A DNA stretch of 64,000 nt from contig DF236967.1 of the NCBI GenBank assembly GCA_000708835.1, positions 188,822-252,821 of the forward strand. Direction: 5' to 3'. Under the pieces are notes generated by a model. It ran no database searches and had not been told where the DNA came from. It saw only the letters and a program-made list of their open reading frames with translations. The DNA comes from Klebsormidium nitens (lineage: Eukaryota; Streptophyta; Klebsormidiophyceae; Klebsormidiales; Klebsormidiaceae). This document shows positions 36,033 to 47,931 of this stretch, one piece after another. Position 1 is the first letter of the stretch. Each line of letters opens with the position of its first letter. A program made the translations under genes and the position numbers.

Positions 36033-37169
36033 CTAAGCTTCTTGGGCCTGTCGTGCTGCCGACTGCAGATCAACAGAAACAGACAAAAGGCGGTCAAAGA
36101 TGCCGCTGCGCTTCTCTCCACCTTGTGCTCCATGATACGTTTCCTCCTCAGCAAGCGTCGAGCTACCAGCTGCCGCAGCCCCAGCCCCGTGGTATGCCAG
36201 ACTCCTCTGTAGAGCAAATGCAATCGCTGACTGGTTATCAGCCGCATACAGTCGACGACTTGCACTCCCCGGCCGCTTGCGCTTGATACCCCGGTTTGCT
36301 TCTCCAACGTCAGACGGTGATCTGCACTCCTCAGCTGCGACTGTTCTGACCAGGATACCGTCCCTCAAGAAGCAGATGGTGTCATTCTCCCGACCAAACG
36401 CAGGTCCGCTGAGATGAAGACAGAAGGTGTATTGGCTAGGCAGATACAAGGGACATTGAAGATTGATGAGGCAGATGGATCAACAACAGAAGAGCCTGAA
36501 TCGTAGTGTGCTATGATTGTGCAGCAGGTTCAGCAAACAAATGAAGCCTCATGGCACTGGCTGCCCCTCAAAGCAGCAGCTTACCTGCCATGCTTCTCGA
36601 TGCGGACTCTCCTGGTGAATACCTGTTTCCAGCATTCATCACTCTGTGGTAGGAATCCTTCTGGCTCAGTCCAAACGTGTCTTGTGTATAACGGCTGCCA
36701 AAGGTCATCATCATCAGCTTGCTGACGGAATGCCGTGGAAACTGCACAAGCGGAGGACCCTTCGATCAGCAGCTGTATGGCTGCCAAACACACTGTTGCG
36801 GCGTTACAAAAGCTTGCCTTTACAGCTTGTGTTGGCAAATGAAAATGGTGCTGAGCTGAAACAGAAAGGAGGTGCACTTAGGTGGATTATGCATACATGC
36901 TGACCTCTTGAAGAAGGCCCCATTCTAAACAGGTCCCAAGAGGCAGCTAGTGATCAGCTCAAGATGCAGGAACTGCAAAGCTTTGAAAGACCAATGGTTC
37001 TTTGGCATATTCCTTTGCACCAGATGGACTTGAGGGGTGGAAACTTACCTTGTGCCAGTGAAGCAAGGTCAGCATATTCAAGGTAGCCAAATATCTGCCT
37101 GCGAAGTTCCTCAGGAAGGATACTGAGCGCACTGTCAGGCCCCAGCTCCTTGATAAGTGCGGCTTCCAT
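36033..37169 (-). CDS. Small F-box protein (putative SCF substrate receptor)
   Basis: Exons 37049-37169, 36585-36741 and 36033-36408 join in frame to 217 residues. The F-box lies at about residues 18-65: LPEELRRQIFGYLEYADLAS, then VSTAFRQQADDDDLWQPLYT. That is the usual LP-E-I-YL-DL-VS-FR-DD-LW-LY pattern that binds SKP1 in SCF ubiquitin ligases. It continues with WKQVFTRRVRIEKHG, typical of the helix after the F-box. The C-terminal 125 residues contain a basic KRKRPGSASRR patch (possible nuclear signal) and an Ala-rich region, with no recognisable repeat domain such as LRR or Kelch. The substrate is unknown. Arabidopsis SKIP24 has a similar layout (N-terminal F-box, C-terminal KRKR), but I cannot claim orthology. 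It diverges from the DUF1499 gene across a 698-bp region. Confidence 0.82.
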
Positions 37170-37867
37170 GTGGTTTCTTTGATCAGGAGCTTGGCTTGTC
37201 AGCCACGAAACCTATCTACCTACATAGCAGTGACCGTCACTTTTTAGATTGAAACAAGCTTTCGTCCCACTGTCTCAACCGCATGCACATCACCAGTTGC
37301 TCTGTATGCCTGCTGAAAAATAGGTAAGAAATGGATCTCCGAGATGAACCTGCAGTCCTCTGCCAAGCTCGTCCTAGCGTGGCCTCAAGCTGCCCTTGTC
37401 CCTTTTGCTAAGATTTGTACGTTGGGATTCTGGTTGGCTAGGGTATCGCTAAACGGTACCTACCTAGCGACTTCTGCCAGGAGTCCAGCATGCATGGCGC
37501 TGTGCGCATGATTTGTGACTTGTCCGACAAGTTGTCGCGAAGTGTGCTGCTTCAGATCAGTTCTCGCTCCTGCCATGCTGCCATGCTGGCTCGTGCAGGC
37601 AGCAGCGAAACACTGAAATTCAAATTTTGAACTTTAAACTTTTGCATCCACCCGGCCCTTACCTTTTGCCACGTGGCAATGCTGTGAACCTCGAAGGCTT
37701 GAGAAAATGGAAACTCTTCCAGGAACGGTGTCCCATGGGCCCGCGGCCGCTAAGCGAACCACGCGGCCGCGCCCACAGTACTTTGAACAGCAACTTGCAT
37801 GAGAGCTGGCCAGAATCTTTGGAGATCGAACTTGGAGGTGGATAGCAGGTGCATTCAGGCTGTCACT
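37170..37867. promoter_or_regulatory. Shared upstream region between the F-box gene (-) and DUF1499 gene (+)
   Basis: 698 bp between divergent start codons. It contains TGGGCCCGCGGCCGC at about 37738-37752 and a second CGCGGCCGCGCCCA at about 37762-37775. Together they form an imperfect GC hairpin about 115 bp upstream of the DUF1499 start codon. GGCCCA/TGGGCC resembles plant site II elements. Confidence 0.5.
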
Positions 37868-40144
37868 ATGGCGCTTACCATTGCTGCAGCACCGATCAGT
37901 CTCTCGGCAGCTGGGTTTCTGGGGAACGGACAAGCTCTGGAAAGGTGAGGCGTGTTCAAGCAGTCTACTAATATCCTTTGAATGTCACCATCAAAGGACG
38001 GCTGGCAGTTATTGCTTAGCAAGGAAGTTTATATGCGCACACGGGTGACTGGACTGCACCACACGTGCAATGTAAACGCTTTAGGGAGAGGGATCATCCG
38101 CCCAGGTTTGCTTCAATCATTGTCCACTTGACTAACGCTATCTCTTACCGTGATCATTGTGCAGTAGGCTTGGGCGGAAGAGTGCCGCAAGCGTTAGGCG
38201 CTGCACCGTGTGCGCTGCCGCTAATGATAAGAAGGTTGCCCCGGCATCGCGGAGGTTAGATTGATCTGATCTTTAACAAAAATCTAGCCGCACAGTTCCT
38301 GGCCCATGTGTGTTCTGCTTTCCTTGGTGGTTGGTGGGAGGGGTTGTTGCATCTACCAAAACTGCATTTTGAATGTGCACTCCACTCTGAAACCGCGGCT
38401 TTCCGAGGCTCAGGACGATCAGAACATGGCTTATCAGAACATGGCTTATTTGCAGAGAATTCATCCTACAGAGCAGCTCGGCGGCTTTCCTGGCATCGGT
38501 CTTCCACTTTGGGTAAGAAACCCCTTGACAATGTGGAGTGTGGAATTTGGAATGTGGAGATTTGTGCGGTTTCCTGCTGGTGGTGGAAGATTGTGCCAGT
38601 GGCGGAGGTGCAGCTACTGGCGATGATCCAGCGCCAGGACAACAAAACGCACTTATTTCTTACGAGTCAGACACTTGCACGCTTGCAGCTCTGCCCGGAA
38701 ATATGACCCCAACAGTGCTTGCCTTGCGATGCGACACAGACTAATAGATGGTGGCGCAACTTGTCAGGGTTGTTCAGTACTGTGACCCATAGCTTTTGAC
38801 TTGACATGGTTCTGGCGCCTCCAATGCAGAGGCGATGTTCCATCTAACCTAGGTTTTCAGCGCGACCCCCCGGGTCTAAAGCTGTGCCCTCCATCCCCGA
38901 ACTGCATTAGCACATCGGAGGAGGCAAATGACCCCAGCCATTTTGTGCCGGCATGGTGAGCCCCTCGATCTCTCCTGGAAAGCATGCTCGAGGAAATTAC
39001 TGTGCATGAATCAAGCAAGATGGGGAGGAACGCTATGCGGGCGGAAGACTGAGTGTGGCTGTCTGTGATTTGCAGGACCTACAACCCCCAGGATGGAAGG
39101 GGCAGAACAAAGCCAGCTACCCAAGGGCAGGCATTCCAAGAGCTCAAGGAAGTGGTGAGGCGGACCGCTCATGGCCTCATTGCGCCTCTTCAAACCTGCA
39201 TTGTCGAGGGAGGCCTTATCTTATTTGTTTGCTTCCAAGTCTTCGATTCTTTACGTTGAGCAAGTGCGACTAGGGGGAGCCTGCCTCTCCACGAAGCTAA
39301 GATCCGCTTCCAGAGAAAATCTTCTAGGTTTCTCTCTGACACTGCTTCAGTCCGCTCACTATTAACCGCAATTCGGGATAGGAAAAGCTTTACGAGGGAC
39401 TCTCAGAATCTGTTGCTCGTCAAGTGGCTTCCATGTTTACACTTTGTGCATGTGATGATGCATAGCCTGCTGATTGCGCGTCTTTGCTCTGCCACCCGCA
39501 GGTGACGACCTTGAAACCTGACGGTTTTGAGCCGACAATCATCAAGGAGACCAACGACTATTTATATCTGGAGTACGAGTCTTCCTTCTTTGGGGTGAGC
39601 AGTTGCATCAACCATTCGATCAGTCCATCAGGCACTTCAGTCCGCTGGAGACTCGTCACCCCAATCACACGCAGTGCACAATGGAGAACCCTTGAAGTTG
39701 ACTTAAAATACTCTTCCAGTAGTTTGTAATGCAGCGATGTGTGCTGACCGCAAGTCCTTCATCGCATTGACAATGAAGTCCGTTGTTCTGTGCAGTTCAA
39801 GGACGATGTTGAGTTCTGGTTCCCCCCGGGTGACCGGAGTGTTGTTGAGTACCGCTCTGCATCCCGATTAGGGGAGAGTGACGGTGACATCAACAGGAAG
39901 CGCATTAGAGTGAGTCATGCTCCTTGTTCCTGCTCCTCGCAAGGTACAACTTGATCAAAGAAGGTGTTTCATTGGTTTCGTGCGCACTCCGTCTATCCTG
40001 ATCTTTCGTGGCCTGAATTACAGAGGCAGATTGTTGAAATCCTGGTACGGAACTACAATAATACTCATTCCGGTGATTCTATTCGTTTTGCAGGCCATCC
40101 GCAAGGAACTAGAGAAGAAGGGTTGGGAGTCTCTTGGGTTCTAG
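37868..40144 (+). CDS. DUF1499 protein with plastid transit peptide and twin-arginine signal
   Basis: Eight exons (37868-37944, 38165-38254, 38456-38512, 38830-38955, 39076-39154, 39502-39594, 39796-39909, 40094-40144) join with matching phases to 228 residues. Residues 1-50 are a basic, Ser/Ala-rich transit peptide (ending near VRRCTVCAAA). SRREFIL at 54-60 followed by a hydrophobic stretch (AAFLASVF) fits a Tat signal for the thylakoid lumen. The mature part has the DUF1499 signatures CPPSPNCISTSEEANDPSHF, DDVEFWFPPG and VVEYRSASRLGESDGDINRK, ending KELEKKGWESLGF. The biochemical role of the family is unknown. The exon 2 donor (GTTAGA) is non-consensus but is fixed by phase. A 15-bp tandem repeat (CAGAACATGGCTTAT at 38420-38449) sits just before exon 3. 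Confidence 0.9.
38420..38449. repeat. 15-bp perfect tandem repeat beside the exon 3 acceptor of the DUF1499 gene
   Basis: CAGAACATGGCTTAT occurs twice in tandem, ending 6 bp before the exon 3 start at 38456. It may have duplicated part of the branch-point region. Confidence 0.85.
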
Positions 40145-41189
40145 GGTCGCATCCAATTTTGCCATTGAGAAGCATCTCTGTTTAGATTTTAATTAGGCAG
40201 TTGAACGCCACCTGAGCTAGAGATTGACAGCAAGTTGCCAAGAACAACAACTTGTCAGCGATCGATCGGTATTGCATGGATGCTCAGTGATTGTACGTAC
40301 GAACAGTGTTTCATCAAATGTTCACCTTGAGAACACAGACTCAGGGATTGGTCGAAAGTAGCGACTGAACTCGATATGTGCAGCAAGCCTGCGATCGACT
40401 CAAGATCTAGCGCCCCTTATAGCACTGATACTTGCAACTTGATGGAGGTATATGCATGATCATTGTATGACTGCTCCCAGATTGTGTTTGCCACCGATTT
40501 TACTGAATCATGATTGCAGGCATATACATGTGCACGCGATACCTGCATATGTATAATTGTTGGATCGATCATGCGCCCATGCAGAGGCGGCTGCAGCTCG
40601 TACGGAGCACCCGAGGGTGGTCGACCACATGCCACTTAATTATCCGCAGAGAACATCGAATGACTATAGATGTCTGGCGATCCGAAGTGGCCCCATGGTA
40701 CATGTCACGGTGTACCAGACAATCAAGCCTATCATATCGAGAGTGTAAATTCCGCCCGGCCGCCTCACTTAAGCACATATGCCACCGGTGATTACGTCAG
40801 ATGTCATCTACCGGTACGTTTGCATGCAGCGAAAAAATCTTCTCTATGCCTGCAGACCTTATAACTGTTATATCATACTGCGCTTTGATGTGTCTCTATC
40901 TTTCTCGGCTCGAGCTTCTTAGGTTCGCTTGATACACACAAGGGGTCTAATTCCAGAACGAAACTATTTACTTGCACGCAGGCAGTTGCAGAAGCGTCTA
41001 AGGAGATACTTATACGCCACATTCCATATCCATATTTACTGCTAACCTATCCTGTCGGTATCACACACAAATCGACTGATAGAACGAATCTACTCGGGCT
41101 GATCTAGATACTAAGTGTTACCTGCTGACTGCGAGCCAAAAGCACGCAGCGCCGATCGTCTCTGAATGCTGAGGACGGCTGATCGCGTC
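40145..41189. other. Convergent 3'-3' spacer between DUF1499 and GABA-T genes
   Basis: 1,045 bp without a recognisable exon. CATG/ATGCAT words cluster at 40270-40600 and near 40820 (ATATGCATGATCATTG, TTGCAGGCATATACATGTGCACG, TTTGCATGCAGC). The two 3' UTRs end here. Confidence 0.6.
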
Positions 41190-44100
41190 CTACTTCGTAC
41201 CATTCCTTTTCTCCTCAATGTAAGCAGCCAGATCTTCCAAAGCTGCCCCGAACTTCGAGACGAGCTGCAAACGAAAAGACACTGTCACTGGGTAACCCAC
41301 GGAGGTGATCTTGCAATCCTGACTTTATCATAGTAGTACGGTTCTGTCAACTCGCTAAAAATCTGCAGGGTAATCTATGCTGACACGAGCAGATGCATCT
41401 CCAGCCCGCTCACCTCTTTTACTTCACCCTCAGTGATGATGAGGTGGGGTGACATCATGATGATATCACCAGAAACCCGGACCAGCATGCCGTGAGCCAT
41501 GGTGCGGGACCCGAAGTACGTGCCCACGCCTGCAGCAGAACCTTCGTCGTCAGAAAGAGGGCAGAGCCAGTAGAACGAGATCGGAGATTCCAATCTCCAA
41601 TGACGCTGAGCCCTTGTCAAAGTTGACCAACATAGAGAAGGAAAAAGCACCTTCTGCTTCGAGAGCATCCAAACAATAGATATCTTGGCTCCTTCGAGTT
41701 TCCAAGCGCCTCAACTATTCCCACCCTATGCACGTGTCGGCTTGTTCTGCACCCTCCACCGTTCCTGCCGCGTTCAGAGGGAAGCAGGCGCACGCATCAA
41801 GTTTCGTTTAAAAGGGGGAAACAATGGTGGCTTACCCCAATCCGTGGGGAAGGCTGCCTTGGTGTCCCGGTCAGCTACAAACTCCACCGCCATTATCAGC
41901 CCCAGACCACGGATCTGACCAGTGGAAGAGCAGAGACATGAGAATATGCAGACCCAAGTGTGCGAAGCTCTTGGAACGGCTTCTCGATAGACCATTTTCT
42001 CAATGGAACGTTTTCTCGACGAGGTTCGCGACATTCAAGCAGTAGTATCTTCCGTATCCGTCAGCACTCCAGCGATGCTGAACTCAACCTGGACAGAAAT
42101 CGAGCTATTTCTCACAAGGAGCGCGAGTCAGCCCTGTCAACGTACCTCTCCAATGAAGGGGTACTTGTAGAACTCTCGCATGCCTTCTTGGAAGGCAGGC
42201 GCGACCTGGCTCACGTGTTGCGGAATGTTGCGCTCCCTGCACAGCATTAGGAGAGGAACAGTTGGCCCTTCCTTGAATGTCTCAGGAATGCGCCCAAGCG
42301 TCAACTGGAACGGGAAGGGTCTCCTAAGAACCCTAGTGGCCCTGAAGGCTTTCCTGAAGAGGATCTGTACGTATGCGGGTCTGACGTGACGGGTCGGGAC
42401 TTGGTCACTTGCTTCGTTGCTTATTTCTTAAGCAGTGCAAAGCCTCAATGGCACGTGGCGATGGTCGGAACGCGACTTTCAGCCTCCAGGGAACAGTGCG
42501 TGTGCTGGCAAAGGACAGCGTGTAGATATTTGGCCGCTTACTGGTAAATTTTGAGGCATTCGCTTGCGACAGCGCATGCCACTGGATGCCCGGAGTACGT
42601 GAAGCCGTGGGAAAAGCCGCCTGCAAACAAAACGTCAGCCTTTAGCGGAAACCATCCGCTAGAACTCGTAATTCTTTGCCTGCTGAAACAGGAGTTGCTT
42701 AACGAACTGAGTCACTGGCAGCTCTTTTCTTGACTTGCGAGTCCTGGTGGGTACAAAGCCCTCCTCAGATACGCACTGTCAATGCGCAGAGCTCGAAACC
42801 ACGGCTCCAGTAGTGCAGCTCACCAAGTTTGTTGCTGTGCGCCGCAATCTCGTCGAACAGGTGCTGCGACATCAAGATCGCTCCGATAGGCATGTAGGCG
42901 GAAGACAAGGCCTGCACCAAGTATCGCAAAGTGAGGCGCGCACCAGATCCATGGTCGCAAGAACTATTTATGCTCAATGTAGGGGCTGGAAGGGCTCTGC
43001 CAGGCTGACGGTGCCAGATTCGTCCGACCTATCGATTCGATCCAGACATTCCGTTTTGACTCATCGCAACTTGCTTGCCACTTGAGAAAGGCATATGTCA
43101 AGACTTTCCGCAAATCCTCTCGATAAACTAGTCAAGGACCGACGTGATGAACAGGGAGGGGAGAATTAACGAGCTTGCCAACGGGGACGCGACGTGAGCC
43201 GTACCTTTGCGAGGCTGACCAGGTCGGGCTTGATCTCGTACAAGTCGGAACCAAACATTGTGCCGAGCCTTCCGAAGGCGGTGACCACCTGCGCATGGGC
43301 AGCAAGCCAATCAACCGCCAATCGAGTACGGGGCTCGCTTTGGAGGTAAACTGCCCCTCCTAGAAGAGACGACAGAGATGGACAACATGGAAAGCGCGCG
43401 GAACATTCCATCCGACGATGCGCACATATGCTTTCATTCAAAGGTTAAAAGAACCAGAAGCGGAAAGTAGTACAAAGTAAGAGGCAACACGCACCTCGTC
43501 CGCGATGAGCAGGATATCGTACTTCTTCAAGACTTCTTGCACCTGGAAGATGGAAACAGATTGTCAAGAAACACACCGACTTCGTGATGGAAGCAGCCCT
43601 GTATTACTGGAAGATAGCACAGACTGTCTCGAGACTTGATTTATCGTCAAAGCACTTGACCCCTTGCTAGAACTGTCAGCAACCTGCTAGATTTTCCCAA
43701 AACAGCCAGCAGAGAACGCTGACGCGAAAAGCGCACCGGCATATTAAACAGATAGCTCATCGCTTACCTTCGGCCAGTACCCCTTTGGTGGCGGGATGAC
43801 CCCTCCCGCCCCCATGACTGGCTCTCCAATGAAAGCGGCAATCTGGCAACGAAAAATCACGGAGAAGGTTCGCTTATTGTGTCTGGTACAGCACCTCGCC
43901 TCCAGCCACCAATCACGCGATTTTTTGGCTGCATTACGTGCGGAGCAAAAGCAATCTCTTTTACAACGTCCATACACGACATGTCGTTCAGCAATTGCGA
44001 AGGACCAGATTTCGAATCTATTTCGTCTGTTCAGTCAAGTCCAAAATATATAGAATAATATGCACGGGTCTGCTGACGTATCTAAACAGGTCGCGGATGG

Positions 44101-47020
44101 AAAGCACAAGCGCAGGCGCCAGCAACAAACAAGAGCGAACCAATGACTAACTTACAGTGTCGGGGCCTTCTTGGAGGATCAGCTTCTCGAGACTCTCAGC
44201 CAGCCGTGTTGAGAAGTCCTCCTCGCTTTCCCCTGCAAAATCCAAGTTGGTGTCGTTCAAACCGACTCTCGAGGGATAGCGAAGAGCGAACAATAACTTA
44301 TGATGCTCAAAATAACGAAAACGACTTCGAACGCAAAGTCACCGTTTCCTCAGCTGAAAATCATAATACGTCGCAGCTCAAACCCTTGCTCTTTCCCTGA
44401 TCAGCGAGACAACGACTTCGCAAAAGAAGGACAGGAGGGTTTGTCGACCAGAGAAGGTACCTCTTGCCGACTACGCAATGTAGCTGGCACTTAAACCCGA
44501 CCTCATGCGCAGTCGCTGCTCAGATTGTCTACTTCGTGAAGTTTTCGATGTGAAAGATGAGCACTCGAACAGTACAGGGTGGAACCTCCCTAGAGCATCG
44601 CAAGTTAGAGGAGACAAGGGAAGAGTTCAGTTATCAGAGCAGGCAGCTGATGACAAATTGCGTCTCGAAAAATGTGAGGATATAGGGGTTTTGGTAATCT
44701 GACCTGGGTTTGCATTCCTCCAGTAGTGCGGGGTGTCTGTGTGCAGCACCCACTGGACCGGCAAATCGAAGCTGCCATGGAGGGGCGTCAACCTGCGATG
44801 CCAGTTAAAAGTTGTAACTTTCAGTTCTTCATGTAGAAACTTCTCTCAAGCTAATCTAGAATAAGCTTCCTGCCTTTGCACCACGGCCAGTTTTCCATCG
44901 CACAACACCTGCTAATTATAACCCGCGAATGATCCAGCTTTCGTGGATATTCAGAACCGGAAGGACCACAAAGTCATGTACTCACCCAGTCAGACTGGCC
45001 GAGATAAGTGTAGAGCCATGGTAGGCCTTCTTGCGAGCAATAAACTTCTTCTTGTTGGGCCGGCCCATGGCGTTGTTATAATACCAGACAAGCTTCACCT
45101 GTTACACGCACAAAATCCAATAAGCATCACTCCATCTCTTAAGACACGCAGTATTCAGGATTGCCTCAACATGCATATAACAGGCTATGCAGAATCGGCG
45201 CCAAATGAGCCTGCCTGCCAACTGTATGCGATTCCAACCTGAGGCGCACTCTCTCACTGATTGACAAGCACTGTCATCATTATGCCAGGTACTAACCTGC
45301 GTGTCGTTGCATTCAGAGCCGCTGTTTGTGAAGAAGACCTTGGCCATGGGGGACGCCGTGAACATGTTGATGAGCTGGCTGGAGAGCTCGAGCGCGGGCT
45401 CTGTGGTCCGGTTCCAGAAGGACTGGTAGTAGGGCAGTGTCTGGAGCTGCTTCATAGCTGCCTCAACCAGACGCGGCTCGTTGCCCCCTGTATCAGCAAC
45501 AGAACACCTCAGTAAGCTCGTTCATCCTGTCATAGTTTGTCTTTTGAATAAACGACGCAGATCTCGTCATTGTTGTCTCCAGAGCCAACTGCGGTGTCCC
45601 TTGACTGAATAGATAGACATTTGTCCAGCCGTCTACTGCTTTTAGACACTAGAATGCCATGACTGCCATTTTGGATGTTCCACCCCTTGCACACCATGAA
45701 ACTTAGATGGTCGGTGTACTGGCCAGCTTCGTCCATGCCTTGAAATAATGCATGCACATACCTCTCTGCTTTTGGAGCCATTCAGAAGTTCAAGCTATTG
45801 TGAGATGAACCTACTAGCAAGTTGAAAGTTCTCACTTTCTGGTTCCACACAGAATTGAACGGTAAGTCTTGTACTCACCGAGGGCTGTGCACCACAACCC
45901 CGCCAGGGCGTCTAGGTACTTGTTCCCTTCTCTGTCATACACATAGATGCCCTGCCCAGAAACATCAAAGTATCATCAGTCTCCAATTGCAGGCACCTTG
46001 GATTGCTTGCCCACTGGTTGTAGCATGCTGTCAAAAGGTGCAGAAGTGGAGCAAACCCGGAAGTAAGATACCTACATGTGCGTTGCGCAACATCTTCATA
46101 GGAATCTTCAGGATGTTCATTCTGTAGCCCCACCAAGTTCGATGACCTGGTCAGACATCAACAAGGGACGGAGGAAGTCCAGGAGAACCTGAACTCTTCC
46201 TGCCTCAACTGTTGTTGGCCAAAGGCAGATGTTTGTGAGCTGAAACAAACTCAGGGCCTCAAAGAAGAGGCAGATCAGATGAAGAACCTGGGGCAGAGGA
46301 CTCACTTCCGACTTTGTGATGATAAGCGGCTGAGCATCGGTGTATTGCCACGCTGCTGTAAAGGGGGGCAGCATGTCATGGGATTGACCCCTGCGAAAAC
46401 GGAGGAAGCGTCCATTTTCACAAAACCGGCTGTGGCTTCATTTTCCTCAATGCGTTCAGAAAGTTACTTCCCCTTGATCACTCCACCTTCTTCGTGTTCA
46501 GTTTTGGATAGGAGCAGGGCCTCGGTGATCCACAACCTCATGCACAATTCTCTTGGACAGAATTGAAAGATTCCCAAGCCCTCAGGCAAAAGCTCTGTAT
46601 TTGACTGCGCAATCAACCTCAAACTATGTAACCCTGCTGAGCAACAAATGATAGGAGGCGAGAACTCGAGAAGAAAGGGGGACAACATTTTCAATTTCCA
46701 GTTCCTCAGTTTTTGCTTCAAAAGACGGATTGATGCCGGAACTTCAAACTGACCAACCAGCAATTGAGCTGAAACCATGTAGCCGACATCCAATTGGATT
46801 AGGGTTTCTGCAACCCTAAGAAGAAATCACAACGTTGTACGATTTCTGAACGGAGTGGTGTAACAAAACTTAGCAGCATTTCAACTCACCCAGACAAAGA
46901 CATCCTCTCGGCCGCCTTTGACACATTTGCCTGTTCTTTCAAACCTTTCTCTGCCTGCGTTGTGACTGGCGGCCCCGCATCATCCGCGGCGCCAGCTCCA
47001 TTTGCCCTTTCAACAGCCAT
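41190..47020 (-). CDS. GABA-T: GABA transaminase (POP2-type class III aminotransferase)
   Basis: PLP enzyme converting 4-aminobutyrate plus pyruvate or glyoxylate into succinic semialdehyde plus alanine or glycine (GABA shunt). Sixteen exons (46890-47020, 46306-46390, 45879-45951, 45297-45487, 44986-45098, 44704-44792, 44156-44232, 43768-43842, 43495-43542, 43205-43288, 42824-42911, 42542-42620, 42146-42236, 41836-41914, 41414-41529, 41190-41264) join to 497 residues. It is colinear with plant POP2: [63 protein letters not shown] (PLP-binding Asp293), [15 protein letters not shown] (Schiff-base Lys322), [17 protein letters not shown] and [16 protein letters not shown]. The N-terminus (residues 1-44) is acidic and Ala-rich, with no obvious mitochondrial presequence, unlike the Arabidopsis enzyme. 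A cytosolic location or an alternative upstream exon is possible. Confidence 0.95.
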
Positions 47021-47931
47021 TTTCACAATTGCGTGCTTTCTGCTCCTTGACCAAGAAGACAATTGGGCTATGTTCCGTATTAAATGAAGAGCCTAGACTC
47101 TAGTGCTAGAGGCTGCCAGAGAGCATGCAGATGTACAGGTCTGTGAGTCTGGCTGTGACAGGTCACATCAGGATGAGCCTCCAGCTAGGTTGGTCTCAGG
47201 TTAAGTACCTGGGTTATGAGACTCGGTTTAATATAGAGGGTTTACTAAGTGCCACACTGCCCTGAGCGTGATTCGCGACCCAAATTACTCGGTATAAAAT
47301 CGGGTTGCTGTAAAACCATGCCAGAGCCACGCTGGCATCTGAAGCTGAGCGCCTACAGCGTCCATGCAATCAGAGCATGCATGAAAAGGAATTTATCGCC
47401 TTTGCAAGATGTGCCAAAATGAACACTGCATGATTCTGATTATTACAGAGGTCTTCTTGCTTTGGGTCGCGGTCCACGTTGCATGACCAATGTTTGTACT
47501 GACGCGCAATAGTAGGTAGTCAACGCTGGCACTTATGATGGATCATCGAAGTCGAAGATGCAATAACGCATGTGTGCGAACATACCGATAATCCGGAACG
47601 CACATTAGAAGAGCAACCGCAACTGCTGAGCATTCCAATGACCCCACCAACCATCACCAATCTTCACACAACGGACATGTTTAGTTCCATTTTCATTTCC
47701 TTGCAAAGATATTGGAGAATTCTGTATCAGGACAAATCTGCCAGTATCAGTGGGCCGAAAAAGTCGAACGCACCGGCTGTGCCAAAGCCTTCTGCCATCT
47801 CGGATGTTGTGGGATGAACATTTTACAACCGAGTTCGAAAATTCAAAAGTGTGTCACCTCTTCTGGTTGCAACTGATGAGCGAAGGGGATTGGCTGATCA
47901 AGACAAGCAACCCGGTGCTTAATCCGAGCAT
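47021..47931. promoter_or_regulatory. Spacer between AP2M 3' end and GABA-T 5' end
   Basis: 911 bp between two minus-strand genes. It holds the GABA-T promoter (right of 47020) and the AP2M 3' UTR (left of 47932). No exon, repeat or RNA gene is recognised. If GABA-T has an upstream targeting exon, it would lie here. Confidence 0.5.
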
